From Volvariella volvacea V23 (lineage: Eukaryota; Basidiomycota; Agaricomycetes; Agaricales; Pluteaceae), in assembly GCA_000349905.1 (NCBI GenBank), contig KB722737.1, positions 2,431,158 to 2,495,157 of the forward strand: DNA of 64,000 nucleotides, written 5' to 3'. Numbering within the stretch: the stretch's first letter is position 1; the number at the start of each line of letters is the position of its first letter. A model generated the notes under the pieces. It worked only from the letters and a program-made list of their open reading frames with translations. It was not told the origin of the DNA and did no database searches. Below are positions 51,089 to 61,100 of the stretch, piece by piece. The position numbers and the translations under genes are program-made.

Positions 51089-51763
51089 ATGGGCCATCAG
51101 CACGAGCACGAACATTTTGTATCGAAGAATGCAGACTACGTTTCTACCTTCGGTGAAGGTGGTTTGGCGCTGCCTCCTGCCAGACATCTAGTAGTCGGTG
51201 CGTTTTCGAGACTCTTTTGTTGCCGCATAAGATCTAATCATGGCCCCTGAAGTAACCTGCATGGATGCTCGAATCGAGTACATATTCTTCTCTCTTCTCC
51301 GTGCTATAATACTGACGTTGGTGCCAGACCAGCCCGGCAGTTGGGCATTAACTTGGGGGATGCCCACATTATACGTAACGCAGGTGGTTCTCCACAGGAA
51401 GCCATTCGCAGCATCGTCATTTCACAGCGCCTGCTAGGCACTAAGGAGATCGCCGTTTTCCGCCATACTGGATGTGGCATGCTTACATTTACCACTCCTC
51501 AACTCCAGCAAATCGTTCGGGACGCTGCTCCAGGGGACTCAAGCATCGCCAGTGCGGTGAATAAGATCGATTTCTTGGAATTTAGTAATCTTGAGGAGGC
51601 TGTGAAAAGTGACGTCGAGTTTTTGAAAAGTCACCCTCTGGTCTTGAAGGAGACTACGATTACTGGCTGGATTTATGATGTAGAAACTGGAAAGGTCAGT
51701 CTATTGTTTTGACGATGGACCTGTTTTTAATCCACGAAAACACAGGCTACAAGAATTGCCTAA
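51089..51763 (+). CDS. beta-class carbonic anhydrase
   Basis: ATG 51089 gives MGHQHEHEHFVSKNADYVST. Two short introns join VTCMDARIEPARQLG and GINLGDAHIIRNAGG. Zinc ligands of the beta class are visible: Cys in TCMDAR with the Asp-Arg dyad, and His and Cys in FRHTGCGMLTF. The enzyme interconverts CO2 and bicarbonate and supplies bicarbonate to carboxylases. Length is about 170 residues, the short type common in fungi. The C-terminus has two readings: unspliced it ends at 51712 (GKVSLLF), or an intron (GTCAGT...CACAG) gives GKATRIA with a stop at 51761-51763. I prefer the spliced form because its sites look genuine, but either is possible. There is no mitochondrial or secretion signal. Confidence 0.87.
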
Positions 51764-51998
51764 TGCAAACATCATATAGTTAGCAATTGAATGTTGTACT
51801 TTACGTGTGATGCATGGGTGTAGTATTTGTAGCTGTACTATGTGTTGAATGCAATTATTCATGGTGTATGATTGGCTCATGACCAGGAACCCAGGAAGCC
51901 GGACCGCCATCACCAGTCGGCACCATTGCTTCGAGCTGAGTCACTTTCTTCAGAGTTCGCCACCAACTACATATCACTCAATCTCGGGAGCAGAAACA

Positions 51999-53160
51999 AT
52001 GTCCTATGCTGCGTCTAAGCTGGAATTAGAATCTCCGAGGTTGAGCGCTACTACCCCCGGTGGTGACGAAGAGATACCAGAGCAAGAACATGTAGCTCTT
52101 AAGGAACTGTTAACTATCTCACCACCCACACAACAAGGACCTGTCATCGCGATAGATCTCGATGATGTATTGAGCCAGACCAATCACAAGGTTGCGGAGT
52201 GTAAGTCCGTACATGTACTCATTCCTGTTGGCAGTTCTTAAGCCTTGATTAGGGCACAACCAAAAATATGGAACCAATATGGATATTTCCCATTTCTATT
52301 GTAAGAGATATATCACAAGCCATCGTTAATCGCGCTCAATCCTATTCGACGCACAAGATTATTACTATTGGAAGGTATGTGGCGCCTACATATCTGGACT
52401 TGCTCCTGAACCTGCTTCATAGAACCCGTTTTGGGGAACACCCAAAGAAACATTCACCAAAGTACAGGATTTCTATGCGGAAGATCATATATTCCAGGCA
52501 GATCCAGTTGTTGGAGCCAGAGAGGGTGTCCAGACCTTACGAAATATAGGATTCAAGCTCATAATTGTCACTGCACGAGGGGAGAATGTTCAAGAACGTA
52601 GTTGGAAGTGGGTTAATGATCATTTCCCAGGTACGTAAACCGTAGTTGATTGCTTTTGAGGAACTCTACGACGTCATTCCTACTTCAGGGATATTCGATA
52701 GCGTCATCTGCACGGGTCAATTCAAGGATGCCCATAAGAGGGGACACGAGGTCGTAACAAGACTCAGCAAGGCGCAGGTATGGTGTGGCCCCTGCTCGTA
52801 TGGTATGCTATTCACGCTTATTTTTAGGTTTGCAACGACCTTGGTGCACAACTATTGATTGACGACTCTGCGGAGAACTCAATACAGTGCGCAACAGCTG
52901 ATCCACCTGTTAAAGTGTTGCTTTTTGGAGATTACGAATGGAATAAAAGAATTTCTGGACATGGTGACGCCACAGACGAAATGGCGTTCGATAACAGGCT
53001 GAAGGCGAACGGTGGCAAGGAATTCTGGAAGGAGGAGACCCTTGATATACCCGATGGCGTGCCACTTTGGAGAGTAAAGGACTGGGGTGAGGTGATAAGA
53101 TGGGTACGCCAAGCGATCAGCGATGGGACTATACCAGGTCCTGCATCAGAAAACCCGTAA
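51999..53160 (+). CDS. HAD-superfamily hydrolase, 5'-nucleotidase-like
   Basis: ATG 51999 begins MSYAASKLELESPRLS. Motif I of HAD phosphatases is seen in VIAIDLDDVLSQTNHK (nucleophile Asp and acid Asp two residues on). Motif II is LIIVTARGE, and the last acidic motif is LLIDDSAEN. A C-terminal part with EVIRWVRQAISDG follows. About five introns are used, including two flanking an exon of only 17 nt (52358-52374). Splicing it in gives HFYYYYWKNPFWGTPKETFT without a stop. The layout resembles the NT5C-type branch, but substrate is not readable. The protein has about 280 residues and no targeting signal. It lies 235 bp after the carbonic anhydrase, in the same direction. Confidence 0.8.
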
Positions 53161-53614
53161 ATTCCATCGGCTGCGACCATACTCAAGGTCAGCGGGTCCG
53201 TGAATGAGGATCTTGTTTCTGACCTACAGTTCTTGAAAGGCTTGATGCTATTGTACATGTATACGCTGTATTTTTGGAATAAATGGCTTGAAGGCAAAGG
53301 AATACTAGCTGGGGCATCTTATAGAAATAACGACGCGAGAGGTGTGCCAAGTTGTGTGAATGGCTAATATTAGTTATCTGATAAGATAATATGATGGTGA
53401 TCTGCATGAGATCATGTTGTCGATTTCACGTGTTAATGCCATTGGCTTAATGCAGCACCACACCGCATCTGCTGGCGTCCATTCCTCCTGCTTTTTGCTC
53501 GGTTCCATACGTGGTCGATTCTACGGCAATCCTCCTCATCGAGTCCCCGTTATCCAGGCGCCGTTCTCCGCAACTCCAGCCCCTATCTAGCAGCCTTGCA
53601 AATCCGTTCCGACT
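53161..53614. other. intergenic region before the ABCD transporter
   Basis: About 450 bp with no recognisable gene. The 100 bases before the transporter ATG are C/T-rich, and an E-box-like TCACGTG is at 53427-53433. Confidence 0.4.
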
Positions 53615-56557
53615 ATGGCTGTCCTCTCAACCCTGCGGACGGATTCTATACGAGAAAGATTCTCACAGTTTTCAAAGGTTTATGCTTCTCATCGTCCCTT
53701 GGTTCAAAAGGCTTTGAATATATTATTTGTATTATACGTCTTGGGAACCACCTATCGAGGATTTGCTGCACGGCCGGCCGGTTCCTCGTCTAAATCTAAG
53801 GGTAAAGGCAAGGGAAAGGACAGAGGAGATGGGAAAGATGGTGACTCTGGTAGACCCCCTCGAGTCGCGGTATGTCGGTCGTGTATTGCTCTGCGTGTCT
53901 TGACATAGACGCCTTGCAGGTTGATGGGCTATTCTACCAACGACTAGGAAGCATCTTGCGGATAGTCATCCCCGGTATTCGTTCGAAAGAGGCGTTGCTA
54001 TTGATGATGCACTCCAGTCTGCTCGTTTTCCGAACTGCTATCTCCCTATATGTGGCTGCTTTGGATGGAAAGTGAGGCGTCTATAGTTTCGAAGCCAGAA
54101 CAGTGTACTGATCGTAACTTCAGGATTGTGGCGAGCCTTGTACGGGCTCAGCCCTTGCAGTTCTTCCTGAATATCCTTAAGTGGCTACTTGTAGCCATCC
54201 CTGCAACATGGACGAATAGTTGGCTTAGCTACGTTCAAAATAAGCTTGCAATTGCCTACCGGACACGACTAACTCAGGAAGTCATGAAGAACTATCTCGG
54301 CGAGGAGGGGGAGACCGCAGAAGGCAAAGTATACTATAAAATCTGTGAGTTACTCTTGACCATGCGTCGGGTTGCACTCACGCTTCCGCAGCTAATTTGG
54401 ACGATCGGATAAAGAACCCTGACCAGTAAGTGGTCATTCTATATAGGCAGTAAATCCTAATTAAAATTCTAGAATGATAACACACGACATCCAACGCTTC
54501 TCGTCGCATCTAGCAGCTATCTACTCAAACATGGCGAAGCCGGTACTTGATGTCATTCTGTACAACTACCAGCTATCACAAAACGTTGGTGCTGAGGGCT
54601 TGCTTGGTCTGACCATCCTAGTACAATCCACTGCAGCGCTCTGTAGGTTCGTCTCATCTTCCAGAACTCTACGCTTATTGCTCCATCAACAGTGAGATAC
54701 CTCACGCCACCGTTTGGCATGTACACTGCGCTATCTGCCCAACTAGCAGGTTCATTACGACATACGCACTCGCGCTTAGCAGAATTTGCAGAAGAAATTG
54801 CCTTCCTAGGTGGGGAGGAAACAGAGAAGATGCTTGTCGAGAGAGAATATGCTAGTCTCATTAAACACGAGAACAGAGTCCTGACACGGCGATGGTGGTT
54901 TGGTTGCATTGAAGAAGGAATCATCAAATGGCTCTGGGGAAGTTTTGGTGTACGTGGTTAAACAAAATATCCCGATTCCTAGTGCTTATTGATCTGGAAA
55001 TAGCTTGTGCTTTGTGCCATTCCAGTATTCTTCAAGATCCCTGGCACTGCAATGGTTGATTTAGGAGGGCGAACGGAAGGCATGGGTTCTATCTGACATC
55101 GTTGAACCGGAAAAGCTGAACTATAGGGCGCAGGATTTGTTACTAATCGCAGGCTGCTTTTGTCTTCGTCTGGTGAGCTACATATCCTCCGCTGCTGATG
55201 GATACTAACTATGGGTAGATGCATTTGGTCGGGTGATGTACTCGTATAAGGACTTATCGGAACTAGCAGGATACACCGCCCGCGTGTCCTTACTATTGGA
55301 TACAATGAATGACGTGCAAAAGGGGAAGTTTGAGAAGGCCTTAGTTAGCAGTGCATCTACCGAGGTCAACGCACAAAGTAAGCTTGCTCCATAACTCGTA
55401 AGAAAGTCGTGATGCGATACACCATAGTACTTCGGGGACGAGGCCAGGTCATCGAGTCGGAAGACATCCAATTCGAAAATGTACCTATCGTTACTCCCAA
55501 CGGCGATATACTCGTCAGGAGTTTGAGTTTCCAAGTCAAGCACGGAGTAAGTTCGAGTGTAGTTACATTGTGGTTTTGTGACCTAATTTCCTATTGCAGC
55601 AACACCTCCTGATTGTCGGACCTAATGGTGAATCTCCTGCTTCCATGCGCCCCACGGTATGACGCTCATGACGGATTGAACAGGTTGCGGAAAATCATCA
55701 CTATTCCGCATTCTTGGTGGCTTATGGCCAGTTTATGGAGGCATCGTCCGAAAACCCCCAGCATCTGAGTTTATACTGATACCCCAGCGCCCTTATCTGT
55801 GTCTTGGGACATTGAGAGACCAGATCATTTATCCGCACTCAAAAGTAGATATGGAGAACCGTGAGTTTACGATAAACTTTTACCTTGGCTTTCCCTTATG
55901 TTTCTTAGGAGGTATTACGGACAACGACTTGTTGAGAATATTATCCTACGTTCAGATGGAAGGCGTGGTTGAGCGAGAAGGGGGTTGGGATGCCGTAAGA
56001 GAGTGGAGAGATGCGTTAAGCGGCGGTGACAAGCAGAAGATTGCATGGGCGCGTTTGTTTTACCATAGCCCCAAGGTGATGCGACTTCATTTCCGTGTGC
56101 TGGATTTGGCTGACTTGTTTGACCAGTACGCCATTCTAGATGAAGCTACGTCATTAGTACCACCAGACATGGAGGGCTTGATGATGGAGCGCGCAACCCA
56201 ACTCGGCATTACTCTCTTGACCGTTTCTCACCGACCTTCCCTATGGAAATACCATGCCCTTATCCTTCATTATGATGGTCAGGGGGGATACGTTTTGTAG
56301 GTGTTTCCATCTTATTCCAGTCGGACTCGTTCTTAATCAAGCCGAAGTACCAAATTGGATGCAGAGAAGCGACTCGCCTTGCAGGAGGAGAAGCAAAGCT
56401 TGGAAGCCAAGTTGCTTGAAGTGTGAGTAATCCTGAATTAGTTCCGATGACCATCGGCAGGTGACGCATTTCCTCTGGCAGACCCAAGATGCGTGCTCGG
56501 CTTGCTGAGTTGAAGGCACTTGCTGCTGATCAGGAGCAGCAGTCGACGTCGACGTAG
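53615..56557 (+). CDS. peroxisomal ABC-D half-transporter (Pxa/ALDP family)
   Basis: ATG 53615 opens a multi-exon gene of about 700 residues. A hydrophobic segment ([20 protein letters not shown]) and a Lys/Gly-rich linker precede the transmembrane domain, which carries ABCD signatures: [20 protein letters not shown], then [20 protein letters not shown] and [20 protein letters not shown]. The nucleotide-binding domain has Walker A GPNGCGKSS split by an intron, Q-loop [20 protein letters not shown], signature [19 protein letters not shown], Walker B AILDEATS and the H-loop [12 protein letters not shown] coiled-coil end ([20 protein letters not shown]) finishes with a stop at 56555-56557. Family members import very-long-chain fatty acyl-CoA into peroxisomes as dimers. 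The signature has Asp where Glu or Gln is more common. Pxa1 versus Pxa2 is not decided. Confidence 0.92.
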
Positions 56558-56871
56558 CATTGTGCATTTGTTCTATGGATGGTTGGATTCATGTATCATA
56601 CGCATTTCATGGCTGAATGACATCTCACTGAGCATGGATTGGTGGACTTAATGGGCGTGATTTCATGTGATTTCAAGCGAGACTCCATATTTGGAAGGTA
56701 GGGTGTCCCGTAAATTTCCGGCAGTTTGCGGTGCAGATTTCTGCCAGGCCGCTGGCTGAAGACAGTCACAAAACATCAAGTCCACTCCCCCTCACACGAC
56801 TCCGTCTACGCGTTGTCGCCTTTTCTTACCTTTATCGCCACCTTTGGCACTTAATTTTCTCTCTTTCTGTT

Positions 56872-57528
56872 ATGCATTTCTTCTCTCAAGCATTCAACTA
56901 TGAGTGAGTTCTGACCTCTCTCCCTACTGTTAGGAGACCCGGGCTGACCTAGGCTCCCCCAGCCATCCTTGGTCGCACGTCGTGATTGGGATGTGGCACA
57001 AATACCCCAACCCCAAATGCTCTCATGTCGTCAGTATAGATGTCATTGATCGTTCTGTCGACCCCACAACTGGCATAATACGAACGGAGCGAGTACTGGG
57101 GTGCAAGCAAAAAGCTCCAGGCTGGATTGTGAAGGTACGCCTCATCACTTGGTCTTGTCAGGTCCTTGCTCATTTTTTTCTTGCAGCTGTTTGGAGGCTC
57201 AGAGGATGCCTTCGTACGCGAAATATCATTCGTCGACCCAGCTACACAGAGTGCAACTATCACATCTGTGAACCTATCCCTATCGCAATTCGCAACATGT
57301 TACGAGCAAATACGATATCTACCAGTATCCGGGGACCGAACAAGTTTCACGCAAACAGCGGAAATACAAGCAAGAATGGCTCTATGGCGACACGCCGCAG
57401 ATGGACTAGAGAAGTGGTTAGTTCAGAGATTTGAGCAGAATGCCCAGCTGGGAAAGTCTGCTTTCACGGATGTTCTACGAGCGTTGTGGGAGGAACGACA
57501 CGGAGCTCACGCACACGCACCTTCATAA
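56872..57528 (+). CDS. PRELI/MSF1-family mitochondrial lipid-transfer protein (Ups-like)
   Basis: A gene of three exons from ATG 56872 to the stop at 57526-57528, about 180 residues. Exon 1 encodes MHFFSQAFNY; an intron (GTGAGT...CCCAG) joins to DHPWSHVVIGMWHKYPNPKC, the classic PRELI start. Further segments are THIS family's RTERVLGCKQKAPGWIVK, then FVREISFVDPATQSATITSV and FTQTAEIQARMALWRHAADG near the end. Ups proteins with Mdm35 carry phosphatidic acid or phosphatidylserine across the mitochondrial intermembrane space for cardiolipin and PE synthesis. The sequence does not decide between the Ups1 and Ups2 types. It follows the ABCD transporter by 314 bp in the same direction. Confidence 0.92.
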
Positions 57529-58190
57529 GAGATATTCTTCATCCCCTGGTTCTGCATTGGTCTTACTGGAACTTTCTGACTCTGGTTTCTTGACTTATTT
57601 TTCTACCTATCTCCACCTCCCTGCCCCACTTTCCCTTCTACAGTCAGTGTCGAGGGGTAGATTGTCCATTATGCGACGACAAAAGCCATCACCAATCGCA
57701 TTTAGAGTTACCTGGCACCATCAGTAGATTTCCGCAAACTTCGTACAGCCGCACCCCACGCATATATCTGCGGCTACTTGCATCGCATTATTACCCTGTC
57801 GTTAGTCTGTATCGCATCATACATTTGCACCCACCACAATGGGGCTCTTAGAGCTTAATGATACACGTTTGATCCACCGCTCAGGTGCTGCGCCTCAGTG
57901 CGCTTTCAATTGCCATGAAACCCCTCGAAGGGCGGTGAACATCATAGCCCCCGATGACTCAGCGGAGCGCGTGGGATTTGATCATCAACTTCCGATAACG
58001 ACTTGGACTCTTACCACTCAGCCACTAGGACCTTGTAAATCCGTGAAGCACAAAACCCCGCGTTCAAGGCGTTCCATTGGCAAAGATTTCTTGCGTCTCA
58101 GAATTTGCCAAACCTTGATTCACCGCACTCCAAATCGTTGCGGCTTTGTTTGCGGGTTGAAGTGCATATACTCACTAGCTGCTCGTAATT
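57529..58190. other. intergenic region between the PRELI-type gene and TFC3
   Basis: About 660 bp. It holds a tRNA-like A-box/B-box pair on the minus strand (listed separately). A plus-strand frame at 57839-58198 runs antisense to that element and is not called as a gene. Confidence 0.4.
57974..58030 (-). ncRNA. possible tRNA-derived element (A-box and B-box pair)
   Basis: On the minus strand, TGGCTGAGTGG (58024-58014) fits the tRNA A-box and GATCAAATCC (57983-57974) fits a B-box. They are spaced 41 nt start to start, about as in a tRNA. However, no 7-bp acceptor stem or full cloverleaf can be drawn, and the anticodon stem is poor. It looks like a decayed tRNA gene or the head of a tRNA-derived SINE. 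Confidence 0.3.
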
Positions 58191-61100
58191 ATGGATGAGC
58201 TGTTACATCATTGCCTTCGTGAATTGGCTTTCGATGGGGATTTGGGTGAGTGACTGGTCTTATTTATCATGTGATGGCGTTAGCCTTCGCCTCCTTGCTA
58301 GGGTTGGTGTTGGTAGAGGGTTCGAACCCCTACTTGGCGAAATAATTTGCACAAGAGGGCTTATCAAAGTTTTTGTTTTTCCATTGATATTCGACCTGGG
58401 TTCTGACGACGTTCTTCTGCGAATCCTTACCGCGCCACATCTTCGAAACGAAATGCATTTTGGCGTCCTTTTCAACACTACCCAGGTTCAAATGTTATCC
58501 GCTTGAAGGACTTCATAGACGGATTCTATTCACATAATGTTCAGCAACAAAACATCGACGACGCTTTCTGCGCTTTTGTATGGTCCATGGTTGTTGAGCA
58601 ACCCAATGTACAAGTTGGCACCGTACCACAGGGTGTTACATCAGAAGTATTCATTGCACCTCAAGTGAGTGCGAAACGAAAAGCCAAGGCCAAAGGCGAA
58701 GAACCTGTGGAATCGATACCACCGAAACTGAATATCATTTCGGACGCGAAGCAGAGACCGTTAGAAAGTCTCAAAGCAGAGTACGGCGACAATTTGAGAA
58801 TTGCGTTATCCCCAAATGCGATTTATACTGCCATCACCGGCTCCCATATTCGGGTTCGTGTTTGGGAATGTATAGCAGTATTAGGGTGGTTGATATTGAC
58901 CCAATATTCTGCAGTTCGCCAAGTTGAGTCCAATGGTGTACTCCGCCCTGCAACTTATAACAAGGGGGCGAGATAACGGGTTGTCCGTTGTTGCACTTGG
59001 TCAACAATCTGGTTATGACCAGAAGACCTGTTTCTACCTTGTTCGACAGCTAACCGAGCTGGGATTAGTGTGAGCATAACTGGTGCTACACCGTTTCGGC
59101 AACTGATTCGAGGTCTTTATCGAATTTCAAGTGTCAAAGTCAGGCGTGGTGGCGTTGGGACGCATTTTTGCATTCACAAGTACTTCTTTGAGCGTAGCCC
59201 ATCTTGGCAAGCAATTCGGGATGAGGAACTACAAGCCGAAGAGGATGCACAGACTATTCCCGCTCCAGAGCCGAATGAGTTGGAAGACGAGAACACCATC
59301 ACGACTCAGCCACTAGACTTCACCCCAATTGATGCCCGTCATCTTTCGAGCCTGCCCCTAGTCCGTGCACGGGTCATTAAGCTACTTAAGGCATCCAAAA
59401 GTCACATCCATGCCTCCCAAAACATGATAGTCACGATTGTATGCGTGCTCTCCACGAGGTCTTTGGTCACGTAAGCTTACACATAGAATAGGGCTTTGCG
59501 AATCCAACGAAAACGGATCGAAGGTTCTTTCAGAGTCGGATCCGTGAGATGATACAACAGGGGCTCGTTGAGAAGGTTATCGTCCCCAGTAATAAAAAGA
59601 CTGGTTCCGCAATCAAGTGTTTGCGGCTGGTGGAGGCAGAGGGTTCAGCAGACATGGATAGGGAAGATAATATTATCGTTCAACCAGAACTCGATGACGA
59701 CGCGGAGCAGGAGGAAATTGAAAAAGGTAACTTCAGCAATTATGATAAGAATCTGATTTTTCATAAAGCATAAGCATCGCTAGGACACGATGGGGTTAAG
59801 CTCAACTTAACGATTCATAAACAGATTGTTGATCTGCTTCACGAATCGGGGACGAAAGGAATGACTTTGACGGTGAGTACCCCTATACGAGCAAACTCGG
59901 AATGGCTAATTTGAGTGCTTCAGGACATCTCTACGGCATTGTGCCAATTTGATAGGCGTACAATCGAACTTCTTCTCACACGAGCAGAAAAGTTTCCTCC
60001 ACCCCCTCACCTGAGCGATCTTGGTATCGTTGCCCTGATGGAAACCAGCGGACGGGAACGACGGCATCGATACTTCACTGTCTCAGGTTATCGCAGCCTT
60101 GTGTCGAAGGAGAACCTCCATAACGAAAACGTAGACTTCGCTCAAGTGGACTCTATTGCTGCTGGAGGATTCATGCTCGTAAACGAAGGTGCGATATATG
60201 ACAATGAAATCGCACTACTCCGGCACCAGGATTCCTTTAAACTACCAGTAGAGACTTCGACAAAGGCAGGAGGGAAGGCGACAAAAACCGAAATACCAGC
60301 CAAACGCGGAAGGCCTAGGAAGTACCCTGTTAATGAGGATGGAATGGTGGTGCTCGGTAATGGGAAACTCAGACGTATCACCTATAAGCGCAAGAGTGAG
60401 GTTTTTGACGAGGATATTGGGCAGACCCCGTCCAAGAAACGAAGAGTCGAACAAGATGGAAGCGAGGTTATTAAGGCAGGTAAGGTGATTGTGTGCTCAG
60501 ACTTGTGTAGAACCGTTACATAGCACCACAGATACACCTCCACGGAAGAGGGGTAGGCCAAAGAAGGTCGTATTTGAAGTGCCCGAATCCACCGGACAAA
60601 GTGAAAAGCCTTCTACTCAAACGCCAAGGAGGACAGGACGATCCACAAGAAAGGCAAAGGAACCTGTAATAGAGGGGGAAGAGGACGTCCATGAGGAAGG
60701 AGTCACCGCAGAACTGCCCGAGCCACGGTCCACCACAAGAAAGGGGCCTTCCGCAAAACGAAAGGCTGCTGACGCCGAGATTGGTGTAAGCACCCCTGTG
60801 CCAGCCGACATGTCTCCCCAGAGGAAGCGCACTGCCGCCGTTAAGCGGTCGCGCAACCTTGAGTCTCCCGGAACGCCCCCTTCCACGGTTCAAGAACATG
60901 AAACTGTACCAGAAGTAGCACAAGCTGATCGAGTTGGGGAGCAAGCAGGTATTTCGGCAGAATTGATACCAGAAGCAGCCGTACAAGGAGTGGTCATTGA
61001 TCCAGCGCTGATTTCTGGAAGTGCATCCAACGCATCACAACCACAGATCCCTATTGAACCTGACCCGATCATGAAGGTCCTAGATCCAGCATTAAAGGAC

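Noticed and set aside
57839..58198. 119-codon plus-strand frame upstream of TFC3
   Set aside because: It runs antisense through the tRNA-like element and past the TFC3 start codon, with no known domain.
58275..58345. complete tRNA gene around GGTTCGAACCC
   Set aside because: The T-arm fits, but the acceptor stem pairs for only a few bases and no clear anticodon stem is seen.
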